A stretch of 64,000 bases of DNA. It comes from an uncultured Sphingomonadaceae bacterium (GTDB lineage Bacteria > Pseudomonadota > Alphaproteobacteria > Sphingomonadales > Sphingomonadaceae). Below the pieces are notes generated by a model. It was given only the letters and a program-made list of their open reading frames with translations. It was not told the DNA's origin and searched no databases. A program made the position numbers and the translations under genes. How positions within the stretch are numbered: the first letter of the stretch is position 1; each line of letters begins with the position of its first letter. This document shows, one piece after another, positions 9,420-17,792 of this stretch. The DNA is taken from NCBI GenBank assembly GCA_947497455.1, contig CANMGU010000002.1, positions 962,506 through 1,026,505 of the forward strand. The letters run 5' to 3'.

Positions 9420-9512
9420 ATGGTATCGCAAAGTTTCGAGTTTGCTATCGCGCTGGCTTCCATAGTCGTAGGTGTGGCTTTTATCTGGGTTGCCCATAAG
9501 CATCCCAATTAA
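9420..9512 (+). CDS. 30-residue single-span membrane peptide (putative)
   Basis: ATG 9420 to TAA 9512 encodes MVSQSFEFAIALASIVVGVA and then FIWVAHKHPN. About 20 consecutive residues form one good transmembrane helix, with a basic His/Lys tail. Only a weak GGTAAG precedes the start. It sits between msrA (105 bases upstream) and the convergent infC, 15 bases from the infC stop. The hydrophobic pattern and clean boundaries are the only evidence that it is translated; no family is recognised. Confidence 0.4.
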   Translation: MVSQSFEFAIALASIVVGVAFIWVAHKHPN

Positions 9513-9526
9513 TCGGCATTACAAGA

Positions 9527-10066
9527 CTATTTGGGGCACAGCACCATAAGCATTTGACGGCCTTCCAATTTCGGATAGGCTTCGACTTTGGCATTTTCCT
9601 TTGTGTCTTCCTGCACCCGCTGCAGCAATTGCATGCCGAGTTGCTGATGTGACATCTCACGACCGCGGAAACGCAAAGTAACCTTAACCTTATCGCCATT
9701 GTCGATAAACTTGTTCACATTGCGCATCTTCACCTGATAATCATGATCGTCGATATTCGGACGCATCTTGATCTCTTTGACATCCTGGACCTTCTGGGTC
9801 TTGCGCGCTGCGTTGGCTTTTTTCTGAGCCTCATATTTGAATTTGCCGACGTCGAGAAATTTTGCGACTGGCGGTGAGGCATTCGGAGAGACTTCCACGA
9901 GGTCGAGACCAACATCCTTGGCCCGCTCGATCGCTTCGCCAGTGTTCATGACGCCGAGGTTTTCGCCCTTGTCGTCAATGACCCGAACAGTGTCGGAAAT
10001 GATCAGATTGTTGAAACGCGGACCGCCTTTGACGGGCGGTGTGGGACGGCGTGGTGGTGCAGCTAT
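9527..10066 (-). CDS. infC: Translation initiation factor IF-3, probable ATA start
   Basis: IF-3 prevents premature 50S joining and proofreads initiator tRNA pairing. The frame contains [32 protein letters not shown] and the C-terminal EGRQMLMVL. The first in-frame ATG (9949) would give only 140 residues and cut the N-domain. Reading upstream adds 39 codons ending in [21 protein letters not shown], which is standard IF-3 sequence, and reaches ATA at 10066 preceded by GAGGAG with an 8-base spacer. This gives 179 residues, the normal length. Rare AUU/AUA/AUC starts are known for infC and allow IF-3 to repress itself. It lies downstream of thrS and a DUF305 gene. Confidence 0.92.
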   Translation of the reverse strand: MAAPPRRPTPPVKGGPRFNNLIISDTVRVIDDKGENLGVMNTGEAIERAKDVGLDLVEVSPNASPPVAKFLDVGKFKYEAQKKANAARKTQKVQDVKEIKMRPNIDDHDYQVKMRNVNKFIDNGDKVKVTLRFRGREMSHQQLGMQLLQRVQEDTKENAKVEAYPKLEGRQMLMVLCPK

Positions 10067-10175
10067 GTTAAATACTCCTCAAACTGTGAACGAAGCGGCC
10101 AATAGCGGGAAATCGCAAGGGCCGCAAATTGTTATGCATATTTAGTGTCTGGCAAGCGTAGGATCAATGGCAAGA

Positions 10176-10652
10176 TCAACTCTCTGGATCAGCTGGTGTC
10201 ACTTGCGGAATATCGGCGACCTTGCCCGTATTTTCGAGAGATTTGGGCAATAGTGACTTCCGTTTTGGCAAGGCATCTCGCTTTTTCAGCCATTCTTGCA
10301 TCTGCGCAATTTCTTTGCGCTGGCTGTCAATAATCTGTTGCGCCAACGCTTTGGTTTCGGGGTCTTTGCCATGCTCCAGGACAATTTCGGCCATTTCCAC
10401 GGCGCCTTGGTGATGCGGTATCATTCCCTGCATGAAGGCAATGTCGGGATCGCTATGCACTGTGGCCATGTTTTCATGCATCTTCGCGTTGGCACGGATA
10501 TAGGCGTTAACCGCCTCGCTATTCTTGTCGCTAGCCTTGCTATGATGGGGCATGGCGGCAGTTTCCACCTTTGTACCACTCTCGTCAACAGGTTTGCATC
10601 CGATCAGGGTGACTGCAGCCACCGTCAGAAAAGCAATCATATCCCTTTTCAT
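10176..10652 (-). CDS. DUF305 family lipoprotein
   Basis: 158 residues with a lipoprotein signal (hydrophobic helix, lipobox-like TLIGC, Cys at about residue 19). The DUF305 core has [20 protein letters not shown] and later [15 protein letters not shown], a ferritin-like helical pattern rich in His and Met that is often linked to copper handling; binding here is inferred. The ATG overlaps the thrS stop in ATGA, so it is translationally coupled to thrS, and infC follows about 110 bases later. A DUF305 gene between thrS and infC is unusual. Confidence 0.9.
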   Translation of the reverse strand: MKRDMIAFLTVAAVTLIGCKPVDESGTKVETAAMPHHSKASDKNSEAVNAYIRANAKMHENMATVHSDPDIAFMQGMIPHHQGAVEMAEIVLEHGKDPETKALAQQIIDSQRKEIAQMQEWLKKRDALPKRKSLLPKSLENTGKVADIPQVTPADPES

Positions 10653-12655
10653 GCATCTTCTCCGTTTAAGTCCGGCGCGAGCGCCTCGTCTTTGAGCATC
10701 GCAACAGCCTCATCGACCGTCAGGAATAATTGTTCTTTCTGGCCCAGTTTCCGCAAAGCCACTTTGCCTTCTTCGGCTTCGCGCATGCCGACAACCAATA
10801 TATTCGGCACTTTCGCCAGCGAATGTTCCCGCACCTTATAATTGATCTTCTCATTGCGTAAATCCGGAGAAACCCTGATCCCAGCAGCTTTCAGTTTTTC
10901 GGTGACCTCTATCGCATAATCATTGGCATCAGTGACAATCGTGGCCACAACCGCCTGGGTTGGTGCAAGCCAAAGCGGCATCTTGCCCGAATAATGCTCG
11001 ATCAATATGCCGATAAAGCGCTCATAAGACCCGAATATGGCTCTGTGCAGCATAACGGGACGATGCCTTGCGCCATCTTCGGCGATATAGCTGGCATCCA
11101 GACGCTCGGGCAAAACGCGGTCCGACTGGATCGTACCGACCTGCCACGTGCGGCCAATGGCATCGGTCAGATGCCATTCCAACTTGGGTGCGTAAAATGC
11201 GCCTTCACCAGGCAGTTCTTCCCAGCCATATTCTTCGGTCGCCATGCCGGCAGCATGAACAGCATCACGCAATTCTGACTCCGCCTGATCCCATATCTCA
11301 TCGGAGCCGAACCGCTCTTCAGGGCGCAAGGCGAGTTTGATCGAATAGCCTTCAAAGCCCATTTCTTTGTAGATTCGATCGGCCAGTTCACAGAATTTCT
11401 TAACCTCGTCGACAATCTGATCCTCGCGGCAGAAGATATGCGCGTCATCCTGGGTAAACTGTCGCACCCGCATAAGTCCATGCAACGCGCCATGTGGTTC
11501 GTTGCGATGGCAACAGCCATTTTCGTAGATACGCAGCGGCAGATCACGGTAGCTCTTGATGCCCTGTTTGAAGATCAGCACATGGGCCGGGCAATTCATC
11601 GGTTTGATCGCCATCATATCCGCATCCGATGACACGAGAGGGGCATCGTCATCCACACTTGGAATTTCGTCGGGTACCACGAACATATTCTCGCGATATT
11701 TACCCCAGTGACCGGACTGCTCCCATTGACGCGCGTCCATGATCTGGGGCGTTTTGACTTCATTATAGCCAGCATCATCAACGGCCCGACGCATGTAGGC
11801 TTCCAGCTCGCGCCAAATCATATAGCCCTTGGGATGCCAGAATATGCTGCCCATCGCTTCTGCCTGGATATGGAACAAATCCATTTCCTGACCGAGCTTC
11901 CGGTGGTCGCGTTTTGCGGCTTCCTCGAGCCGAACAAGATGGGCCTTGAGCTGTTTCTTGTTGAGCCAGCCGGTGCCGTAAATGCGGCTGAGCTGCGGAT
12001 TGCGCTGATCACCTCGCCAATAGGCGCCTGAGACGCGCATCAGTTTAAACGCCTGCGGATCCAACTTACCGGTTGAGGCAAGATGCGGGCCGCGGCACAT
12101 ATCCATCCAGTCATTGCCGGACCAATAGACGCTTATCTCATCACCTTCAGGGAGTTCTGCGGCCCATTCGGCCTTGAATTTTTCGCCGTCTTTTTCCCAC
12201 AGAGCAATCAGATCATTACGTTCCCAGACTTCCCGACGCAACGGCTTGTCAGCGTTGATGATCCGCCGCATTTCCTCTTCGATCTTGGGCAGGTCATCAT
12301 CGGTAAACGGATCTCCAGCTGGCGCGAAGTCATAGTAAAAACCATCGTCCGTCGAGGGGCCAAAGGTGATTTGCGTGCCGGGATAGAGCTTTTGTACCGC
12401 CTCTGCGAGTACATGAGCAAAATCGTGCCGCGCGAGTTCAAGCGCTTCGTCTTCATCCCGTGACGTGATCAAAGCCAGTTCGGTGTCCACGTCCAACGGC
12501 CGCATGATATCGCGAATCTCGCCATCGATGCGTGCAGCCAGGGCGGCCTTGGCGAGGCCCGGACCAATATCGGCGGCAATCTGGGCAGGTGTGGTGCCCG
12601 ATGCCACTTCACGCGCACTGCCGTCGGGAAGGGTGATTTTGATCATATTGGTCAT
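10649..12655 (-). CDS. thrS: Threonyl-tRNA synthetase
   Basis: 668 residues. In order: an N-terminal TGS domain, the editing domain with an HxxxH (HDFAH) and [10 protein letters not shown], the class II catalytic core with MKPMNCPAH (zinc Cys), motif 2 in [11 protein letters not shown] followed by [11 protein letters not shown], motif 3 in [18 protein letters not shown], and a C-terminal anticodon-binding domain ([27 protein letters not shown]). It charges tRNA-Thr and removes misattached Ser. The ATG at 12655 is used; MIKITLPDG three codons later is an alternative. It leads the thrS-DUF305-infC transcript. Confidence 0.97.
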   Translation of the reverse strand: MTNMIKITLPDGSAREVASGTTPAQIAADIGPGLAKAALAARIDGEIRDIMRPLDVDTELALITSRDEDEALELARHDFAHVLAEAVQKLYPGTQITFGPSTDDGFYYDFAPAGDPFTDDDLPKIEEEMRRIINADKPLRREVWERNDLIALWEKDGEKFKAEWAAELPEGDEISVYWSGNDWMDMCRGPHLASTGKLDPQAFKLMRVSGAYWRGDQRNPQLSRIYGTGWLNKKQLKAHLVRLEEAAKRDHRKLGQEMDLFHIQAEAMGSIFWHPKGYMIWRELEAYMRRAVDDAGYNEVKTPQIMDARQWEQSGHWGKYRENMFVVPDEIPSVDDDAPLVSSDADMMAIKPMNCPAHVLIFKQGIKSYRDLPLRIYENGCCHRNEPHGALHGLMRVRQFTQDDAHIFCREDQIVDEVKKFCELADRIYKEMGFEGYSIKLALRPEERFGSDEIWDQAESELRDAVHAAGMATEEYGWEELPGEGAFYAPKLEWHLTDAIGRTWQVGTIQSDRVLPERLDASYIAEDGARHRPVMLHRAIFGSYERFIGILIEHYSGKMPLWLAPTQAVVATIVTDANDYAIEVTEKLKAAGIRVSPDLRNEKINYKVREHSLAKVPNILVVGMREAEEGKVALRKLGQKEQLFLTVDEAVAMLKDEALAPDLNGEDA

Positions 12656-12801
12656 CGGGTTTCAATCTCTAAAGTTCATACAGTTCTCACCAAAGAACGC
12701 CAGAAAACGGCGATCCATGGATTTTTATTGCCTTAGTCCATGGTCCCACCAAGTCAACCGCTGCGAGCATAGAGCGCTTAGGCTATGTAGGAAAGCACCA
12801 T

Positions 12802-12876
12802 TGTCACTATGTCATGTACGCTTGACATTTGTGCGAATCGTCGTCATAAAGTCAAGGTAACCTGACATTATGTCAA
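12802..12876 (+). promoter_or_regulatory. TGTCA/TGACA repeat array with a candidate promoter
   Basis: Five pentamers lie in 75 bases: TGTCA 12802-12806, TGTCA 12810-12814, TGACA 12823-12827, TGACA 12863-12867 and TGTCA 12871-12875. The second and third form a dyad with an 8-base spacer; the last two form TGACATTATGTCA. TTGACA (12822-12827) followed by 17 bases and CATAAA (12845-12850) is a plausible -35/-10 inside the array. The operon downstream ends in an Xre regulator, so autorepression through these sites is a reasonable inference, not shown. Confidence 0.5.
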
Positions 12877-12898
12877 TCTAACTTGAAGGAGAAGCACG

Positions 12899-12997
12899 AT
12901 GAGAATGAGAAATATTACCGGTTGCCGGGCAGCGCGAAATACAGATGTCGCTATGTGGGCGAGTTTCGCCATATTGTTCCTGGCGATGTTTCGGTGA
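12899..12997 (+). CDS. 32-residue hydrophobic leader ORF
   Basis: ATG 12899 has the best ribosome site in the operon (AAGGAG, 7-base spacer). The 32 residues begin MRMRNITGCRAARNTD and end with a hydrophobic helix, VAMWASFAILFLAMFR. Its TGA (12995-12997) overlaps the GTG start of the next gene in GTGA. A longer frame for the next gene starting at TTG 12883 would put coding sequence through this ribosome site and add a charged tail that its paralogue lacks, so I favour a separate leader peptide that feeds ribosomes into the membrane gene. The function is unknown. Confidence 0.5.
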   Translation: MRMRNITGCRAARNTDVAMWASFAILFLAMFR

Positions 12998-13410
12998 GCG
13001 AGCCATCCTCCAAGAGTTTCTGGCAACGCGCCTATGGTGTTGTGAAGCCGGATTGGGTTTTTGTCTTTCTTCTGCTGGTCAGCATTGCCATGCTGATCGC
13101 CGAGAATCTTGATCCCGAGCCGGTGATCGCGGTTAACCCGCTTACTAAAATTCTTGCCGTTTCCGGTTTGACCTTGGTCATCGCTTTTGTGGCCACCTAT
13201 GCAGCAGCTATGGATCGGCGGAAAGTCGAGGATTATTTTTTCCAGCTCATGATCAATGGCGCCATTGTCGGAATTATCACCACACTGTTCGTCAACCTTG
13301 TTTGGGATTTGCTTTACGGGCCACTTATGGGTGACGACGTTATTGCAGTCATGTTAGCCAGCTGGAGTCTGGGATATTTCTTCTATCGGATAAGGGGGCT
13401 AAACTCATGA
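12994..13410 (+). CDS. Four-helix membrane protein A, paralogue of the next gene
   Basis: 138 residues from GTG 12994 (SEPSSKSFWQRAYGVVKPDW). Four hydrophobic segments are visible. It shares a pattern with the following protein: FWQ..(8)..KPDW near the N-terminus, a RRxxEDYFFQLMxNGAI block in the middle and LGYFFYRxRGL at the end, so the two arose by duplication and may form a heterodimer. The GTG overlaps the leader stop and the TGA overlaps the next ATG in ATGA. The link to a short Xre regulator two genes later recalls small membrane-protein/HTH pairs, but I recognise no named function. Confidence 0.72.
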   Translation: MSEPSSKSFWQRAYGVVKPDWVFVFLLLVSIAMLIAENLDPEPVIAVNPLTKILAVSGLTLVIAFVATYAAAMDRRKVEDYFFQLMINGAIVGIITTLFVNLVWDLLYGPLMGDDVIAVMLASWSLGYFFYRIRGLNS

Positions 13411-13847
13411 GCGGTCACAAAGAACAGGTGCGGAAGACGGGTTTTTGGCAAGGTCTTCACCGATCGATCAAGCCAGACTGGATGTTTGGTTTCGTGACGC
13501 TGATAGGGGTAGGTCTGACCGTGGCTTCTTTTGTTGATCCGGAGCAAATCAAAGTCGCAGAGGTTAGTCTTTGGGTAAGGCTGGGCGCGATGCTTCCTTT
13601 GCTATTGCTACTATCTTACTGCGCTACATTAATGGCAGCACTCGATCGACGATGGACCGAGGAATATCATTTTCAGCTGATGGCTAATGGCGCCATAATT
13701 GGGGTAATCACAGCAGTTTTTGCCAATATGATTTGGCTGCTTTTTGTTGATACGCTGGGGTCGCTTACTCCCAATAACCTCATCGGAATGATAATGATTG
13801 GCTGGGGCCTCGGCTATTTTTTCTACCGTTTCCGGGGGTTAGGCTAA
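13407..13847 (+). CDS. Four-helix membrane protein B, paralogue of the preceding gene
   Basis: 146 residues, MSGHKEQVRKTGFWQGLHRS then KPDWMFGF and four hydrophobic segments. The central RRWTEEYHFQLMANGAIIG and the C-terminal LGYFFYRFRGLG align with protein A. The start overlaps the upstream stop by four bases and the stop TAA overlaps the next ATG by one (TAATG), so its level should be tied to its partner. It has no signal peptidase site, so it is predicted to be an inner-membrane protein. The role is unknown; regulation by the Xre protein of the same operon is likely. Confidence 0.75.
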   Translation: MSGHKEQVRKTGFWQGLHRSIKPDWMFGFVTLIGVGLTVASFVDPEQIKVAEVSLWVRLGAMLPLLLLLSYCATLMAALDRRWTEEYHFQLMANGAIIGVITAVFANMIWLLFVDTLGSLTPNNLIGMIMIGWGLGYFFYRFRGLG

Positions 13848-13945
13848 TGAATAGAAACGACGAGCACGTAGAGCTGCAAAGGTCAGGCGCTATCCAGCTG
13901 GTGACATTTGGATTAGCTGGCGGCATTGTCCGGTGGCGCGCATGA
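13847..13945 (+). CDS. 32-residue ORF coupled to membrane protein B and the Xre regulator
   Basis: ATG 13847 shares one base with the upstream TAA (TAATG) and its TGA (13943-13945) overlaps the regulator ATG in ATGA. It encodes MNRNDEHVELQRSG then AIQLVTFGLAGGIVRWRA: a charged head and a short hydrophobic stretch. It has exactly the same length as the leader at 12899 but not the same sequence. Without it, 94 bases would separate membrane protein B from the regulator in an otherwise gap-free operon, which is the main argument that it is translated. Confidence 0.45.
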   Translation: MNRNDEHVELQRSGAIQLVTFGLAGGIVRWRA

Positions 13946-14133
13946 AGAACAGATTGAAAGTCCTACGGGCCGAACGGGATTGGTCCCAGGCGGATTTGGC
14001 CGAAAGACTGTCGGTCTCACGCCAGAGCGTCAACGCGATTGAGACGGGTAAATATGATCCATCCCTGCCGCTCGCTTTCAAGATTGCCGCATTATTTGAT
14101 CTCGCGATTGAAGAGATTTTTCAGCAGGATTGA
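13942..14133 (+). CDS. Short Xre-family transcriptional regulator
   Basis: 63 residues made up of one Cro/C1-type helix-turn-helix: LKVLRAERDWSQADLAERLS then VSRQSVNAIETGKYDPSLPL, ending ALFDLAIEEIFQQD. This compact form (about 65-70 residues, no sensor domain) is typical of regulators encoded next to small membrane proteins. The ATG at 13942 overlaps the preceding 32-residue ORF; GTG 13933 is an in-frame alternative. As the last gene of the overlapping cluster it probably binds the TGTCA/TGACA array at 12802-12876. Confidence 0.9.
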   Translation: MKNRLKVLRAERDWSQADLAERLSVSRQSVNAIETGKYDPSLPLAFKIAALFDLAIEEIFQQD

Positions 14134-14155
14134 CGAGGTGAAAGGGTAAGCGACA

Positions 14156-15112
14156 ATGAACCTAAGAGTTTTAATCAATGCGGCGCTGTTGATTATGTTG
14201 TTGATGCCCGCCTGCACAACCATCAATCAAGATGTGGCAGTTGCTCCGACCGCCGCTCGCGGTGAGCGCGTTGACTTGCCGGACGGAGGGCAATTGCTCG
14301 GCGGTCGACATTTTACGGTTCTGGTCGAAGGGCAGGGGCGCGATGTGGTTCTGATCCCCGGATTGTCCACCCCGCGTTCGGTTTGGGATGCCACTCGCCG
14401 CCAGTTGAAGAGCCGTTATCGGCTGCACATCATTCAGATACGTGGTTTTGGTGATGCGCCGATGGCCGAGCGGAATGGGCCGTTACTGGAGCCATTTATC
14501 CGCGAACTTACCGACTATGTTGATGACGAGATTGTCGACCACAACAACCGACAGAAGGCGCTGATTATTGGGCACTCACTGGGCGGACTGGCGGCGTTAA
14601 AAATGGCTGCGGTCTATCCGCAGGGAGTCGAGAAGGCGATGATCATCGACAGCCTGCCATTTTTCGGTTTGCTGTTCAGTCCCGACATGACGGTCGAAAC
14701 CCTGCAGCCGCAGGCTGCGGCGATGCGCGATGCGCTGGTCGCGCGGGGTAACAGTGAAGCCGATGAGCAAACGCTACAACGTATGGCACGTTCGGAAACC
14801 GGCCGGCAGCAGGTGGCGGCTTGGGCGCGTAGCGCCGACACTGCGGCAATGGCGCAACTCTCCTATGATTTGATGACTACCGATGTTCGACCTTTATTGC
14901 CGGAGATAAGCGTACCTGTCACTCTGCTCTATCCTGTGGATGCCGATATCATGTCCGAAACAAGGATTAAACCGATGTACGAGGCGGCCTTTGCGGGTGC
15001 CCGGACGGTGACCTTTGACAAGGTCGATGACAGCAGACATTTCATAATGTTGGATCAGCCAGAGGCCTTCGCTGCAGCAGTGGAGCAGTTTTTGGGATCA
15101 TCCCAGCGGTAA
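14156..15112 (+). CDS. Alpha/beta hydrolase, predicted lipoprotein
   Basis: 318 residues. The signal ends in LLMPAC, a lipobox, so the enzyme should be membrane-anchored on the outer side of the inner membrane. The nucleophile is the Ser of IIGHSLGGLAAL (about residue 143), after the oxyanion strand VVLIPGLSTPRSVWD; the C-terminal SRHFIMLDQPEAF gives the catalytic His, and VDADIM region the acid. The substrate is unknown. It begins 22 bases after the Xre gene in the same direction and could belong to that operon. Confidence 0.85.
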   Translation: MNLRVLINAALLIMLLMPACTTINQDVAVAPTAARGERVDLPDGGQLLGGRHFTVLVEGQGRDVVLIPGLSTPRSVWDATRRQLKSRYRLHIIQIRGFGDAPMAERNGPLLEPFIRELTDYVDDEIVDHNNRQKALIIGHSLGGLAALKMAAVYPQGVEKAMIIDSLPFFGLLFSPDMTVETLQPQAAAMRDALVARGNSEADEQTLQRMARSETGRQQVAAWARSADTAAMAQLSYDLMTTDVRPLLPEISVPVTLLYPVDADIMSETRIKPMYEAAFAGARTVTFDKVDDSRHFIMLDQPEAFAAAVEQFLGSSQR

Positions 15113-15150
15113 CGATATGTAAACCGCGGCCTGCTATTGGCGGGACCGCT

Positions 15151-15504
15151 ATGAGCAATTCAACCCCCGTCTGGCACCGCGATGCCAAGGGCGCACGCAA
15201 ACGTCGCGTGCGGATCGAAACTATTGGCAACACCTTTCTGTTTTTTGAAAACCAATGGCGCAGCGAAGCCTATTATTTCGGCGATCTGGTCTATCGCGGA
15301 CTGACCGGTGGTTCGCATGTTTTCGGACTGGACGACGGGATCAAGTCTCGTCCGAATTGGGAAATGGGCTTCACCGGTGATCCGCCAGCAGAACTGATGA
15401 AGTTATTGCCAAAAATCAGGCAACCAATGCTGAGCGGTGTGGGTATGCTGATCATTGCGTTTCTCTGTCTCGGGATTGTTTATTTCGGCTCTCCGCACGT
15501 TTGA
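15151..15504 (+). CDS. Conserved-looking small membrane protein, unknown function
   Basis: 117 residues. The N-terminal ~85 residues are soluble, with RRVRIETIGNTFLFFENQW and a glycine-rich GLTGGSHVFGLDDG segment; a single transmembrane helix (MLSGVGMLIIAFLCLGIVYF) lies close to the C-terminus, making a tail-anchored protein. No domain is recognised. It stands between two alpha/beta hydrolases, 38 bases after the first and 59 before the second, all on the plus strand. Confidence 0.65.
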   Translation: MSNSTPVWHRDAKGARKRRVRIETIGNTFLFFENQWRSEAYYFGDLVYRGLTGGSHVFGLDDGIKSRPNWEMGFTGDPPAELMKLLPKIRQPMLSGVGMLIIAFLCLGIVYFGSPHV

Positions 15505-15563
15505 GTTGATGTCATTCCTGCTCCTGCGTAGGCAGGGTCACGGAACATCAATGGAAGATATGA

Positions 15564-16310
15564 ATGGAAGACGATATTCTCTACATGCAGCGCCCTGGCG
15601 GTGCTGATCTGGCTTATTGCTATCGTGCCCCCAAAGAGGGTGTGAAGGGCAGTACGCTTGTTTTTCTGCCCGGCTATATGTCCGATATGGAGGGTGGCAA
15701 GGCGCTGGCTCTGGATCAATGGGCTGCCGAAACCGGCCGTGCGATACTGCGCTTGGATTATGCAGGTTGCGGTGCCAGTGGCGGCGAGTTTGAAGAGCAG
15801 AGCCTGATCGACTGGCGGGATGATGTACTGTTCCTGATCGAGAAAGTGACATCGGGCTCGATAACTTTGGTCGGTTCTTCTATGGGCGGATGGCTGATGC
15901 TGCTTGTCGCGCTCGCTCGGCCGATGCGGGTGAAGGCGATGATCGGTATCGCTGCGGCGCCCGATTTTACGGACTGGGGCTTCACGCAAGAACAGAAAAT
16001 GACGATCCTGCGCGAAGGCAAGCTTGAAGAGCATAGCGAATATAGCGATGATCCCTATGTGACGACAAATATCTTCTGGCAATCGGGCGAAGCCAATCGG
16101 CTGCTTCACAAGGAGATCACCTTTGATGGTGCGGTACGACTGCTTCACGGGCAGGAAGATGCCGATGTGCCTTGGGCTTACGCCTTGGAAATAGCCAATA
16201 AAATGCGTTCAGCCGATGTGCAGGTGCATTTGGTAAAGGACGGCGACCACCGCCTGTCACGCGATCAGGATATTGCCCTGCTGATTGATGTGGTTTCGCG
16301 GCTGGATTGA
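15564..16310 (+). CDS. Cytoplasmic alpha/beta hydrolase (ABHD10/S33-like)
   Basis: 248 residues without a signal peptide. The nucleophile is in LVGSSMGGWLML; upstream are FLPGYMSDMEGGKA (oxyanion region) and the strongly conserved RLDYAGCGASGGEFEE. Asp in LHGQEDADVPW and His in VKDGDHRLSR complete the triad. The motif set resembles the ABHD10 branch (mitochondrial depalmitoylase/acyl-glucuronidase) found in many alphaproteobacteria, so a thioesterase or esterase activity on small acylated substrates is likely. The start is ATG 15564. Confidence 0.88.
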   Translation: MEDDILYMQRPGGADLAYCYRAPKEGVKGSTLVFLPGYMSDMEGGKALALDQWAAETGRAILRLDYAGCGASGGEFEEQSLIDWRDDVLFLIEKVTSGSITLVGSSMGGWLMLLVALARPMRVKAMIGIAAAPDFTDWGFTQEQKMTILREGKLEEHSEYSDDPYVTTNIFWQSGEANRLLHKEITFDGAVRLLHGQEDADVPWAYALEIANKMRSADVQVHLVKDGDHRLSRDQDIALLIDVVSRLD

Positions 16311-16411
16311 TTAGGCAACTGGCGGACCATAGGTGGTGAGACTAATCTACCGCCGCGATGATTTGTCATAAAACGCCCTGTGACGATTTTAGGGCCAACG
16401 GATTGTATTGC

Positions 16412-17200
16412 ATGTTCAGTTCTTTTGTTCTTCTTCTTGCCCAATCGGCCAACCCCTTTGGTTCACCAGCTCCGCCGACGATCAATCCGTCCGCGCCGAT
16501 GACGATGACGGAGGTCCGCTTCAACGAATGCGTCGATCTGGCCGTTGACGACCCGGTGAGTGCGGTTGTGGAGGCAAATAAATGGCGGATTGAGGGTGGC
16601 GGATTTCTCGCCCGGCATTGTTTGGGTTTCGCTTATGCTGAGCAATTTAACTGGGCGGCTGCCACAAAGACTTTTGCGGAAGCGGCGCAGGAAGCAGAGA
16701 TTGCCAAATATCCGCGTGTCGCCAATTTCTGGGCTCAGGCAGGCAATGCCGCGCTGGCTGGAAATCAGCCCGGAAAAGCTCTCGAATATCTCAATGCTGC
16801 TCTGGTACAGGGCAGTTTGGTCGGACTGGAGAAGGGAGAAGTGCACCTGGATCGCGCTCGGGCCCATGTCGCGCTGAATGACTATACCGCTGCGAAAGCG
16901 GAATTTATATTGGTTCACAAACTGGCGCCGCAGGATCCGCTGGGCTGGCTCTTATCAGCTACACTGGCGCGGCGGATGGGTGACCTGCCGCAGGCGAAGG
17001 CCGATATCCAGGTCGCCGCCAAGCTTGCCGCGCGTGACCCTGCGGTCGCGCTGGAGGCGGGTAATATTGCTTATGAAGCAGGTGATATGGTTGAAGCCAA
17101 GGCCAATTGGGAAAAGGCGGTTCAGATTGATGCGGAAAGCCGATCAGCCAAAGCGGCGCAGAAATATCTCGCACAGTTGGTCACTAGCGTCAGCGAGTGA
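16412..17200 (+). CDS. TPR-repeat protein with N-terminal export signal
   Basis: About 262 residues from MFSSFVLLLAQSANPFG; the frame is open to 16358 but the hydrophobic start fits a signal peptide. From about residue 60 it is built from helix pairs with the TPR pattern (NFWAQAGNAALAGNQPGKAL, RARAHVALNDYTAAKAEF, AGNIAYEAGDMVEAKANWEK), around five repeats. It is probably a periplasmic scaffold for protein interaction; partners are not evident. A 77-base gap separates it from the DUF3617 lipoprotein gene. Confidence 0.78.
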   Translation: MFSSFVLLLAQSANPFGSPAPPTINPSAPMTMTEVRFNECVDLAVDDPVSAVVEANKWRIEGGGFLARHCLGFAYAEQFNWAAATKTFAEAAQEAEIAKYPRVANFWAQAGNAALAGNQPGKALEYLNAALVQGSLVGLEKGEVHLDRARAHVALNDYTAAKAEFILVHKLAPQDPLGWLLSATLARRMGDLPQAKADIQVAAKLAARDPAVALEAGNIAYEAGDMVEAKANWEKAVQIDAESRSAKAAQKYLAQLVTSVSE

Positions 17201-17277
17201 GAAATCACGCCCGGGGGCTTTTCAATTCACCCGGCGATCGATAGAACTGCCTAAGAAACAACAGAAAGCAATCTTCC

Positions 17278-17784
17278 ATGACCAACAGATATCTACTGCC
17301 GCTCTTATCAGCTCCTCTCATGCTGGCGGCATGCGGTAGCGGTGGAGATGGCAGTCCGACAGCTGGCCAGTACAAGCAGACGGTTAAAATTACCGAACTT
17401 GATTTTCCAGGAATGACTGAAGACGCCCGGAAAAATACGATCGCGCAAATGGAGCGGGCCGCTGGTGGCGGTACGGGTGGCCTTTTTTGCATGCAGGGTG
17501 ATGATAATGGAGCCCAATGGAAGGAAGCTGCCAAGCAGATGTCCGGTGCCCTTGGCGGTCAATGCGAAACTATCAAGGACGAAGGATCCGCAACCTCTAT
17601 TGATCTGGAGATGACCTGCAAAGGCACCGGCAAGGGTGATATCAACATCGCAATGAGTGGTCAGGCCAATCCCGAAGGCTATGATAGTGAAATGGCATTC
17701 GATATCAAAGACCCGGACAGCGGTGAAACAGCCAAATTGGCAATGAGTATCGGTGCAGTGCGGCAAGGCGATTGTCCGGGATAA
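17278..17784 (+). CDS. DUF3617 family lipoprotein
   Basis: 168 residues. Lipoprotein signal with lipobox LAAC (Cys about residue 19) and a glycine-rich linker, then the DUF3617 pattern: a short G.Y..T..I..L opening (GQYKQTVKITELDFPG), two Cys-containing strands (GLFCMQ; GGQCETIKDEG) and a late MTCKGTGKGD.NI strand. The family is common in sphingomonads and has no assigned function. It converges with the saccharopine-dehydrogenase-like gene, with 8 bases between the stops. Confidence 0.82.
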   Translation: MTNRYLLPLLSAPLMLAACGSGGDGSPTAGQYKQTVKITELDFPGMTEDARKNTIAQMERAAGGGTGGLFCMQGDDNGAQWKEAAKQMSGALGGQCETIKDEGSATSIDLEMTCKGTGKGDINIAMSGQANPEGYDSEMAFDIKDPDSGETAKLAMSIGAVRQGDCPG

Positions 17785-17792
17785 GCGCTGTT

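Noticed and set aside
12465..12860. 131-codon plus-strand frame crossing the thrS promoter region
   Set aside because: Most of it is antisense to thrS and it runs through the TGTCA array.
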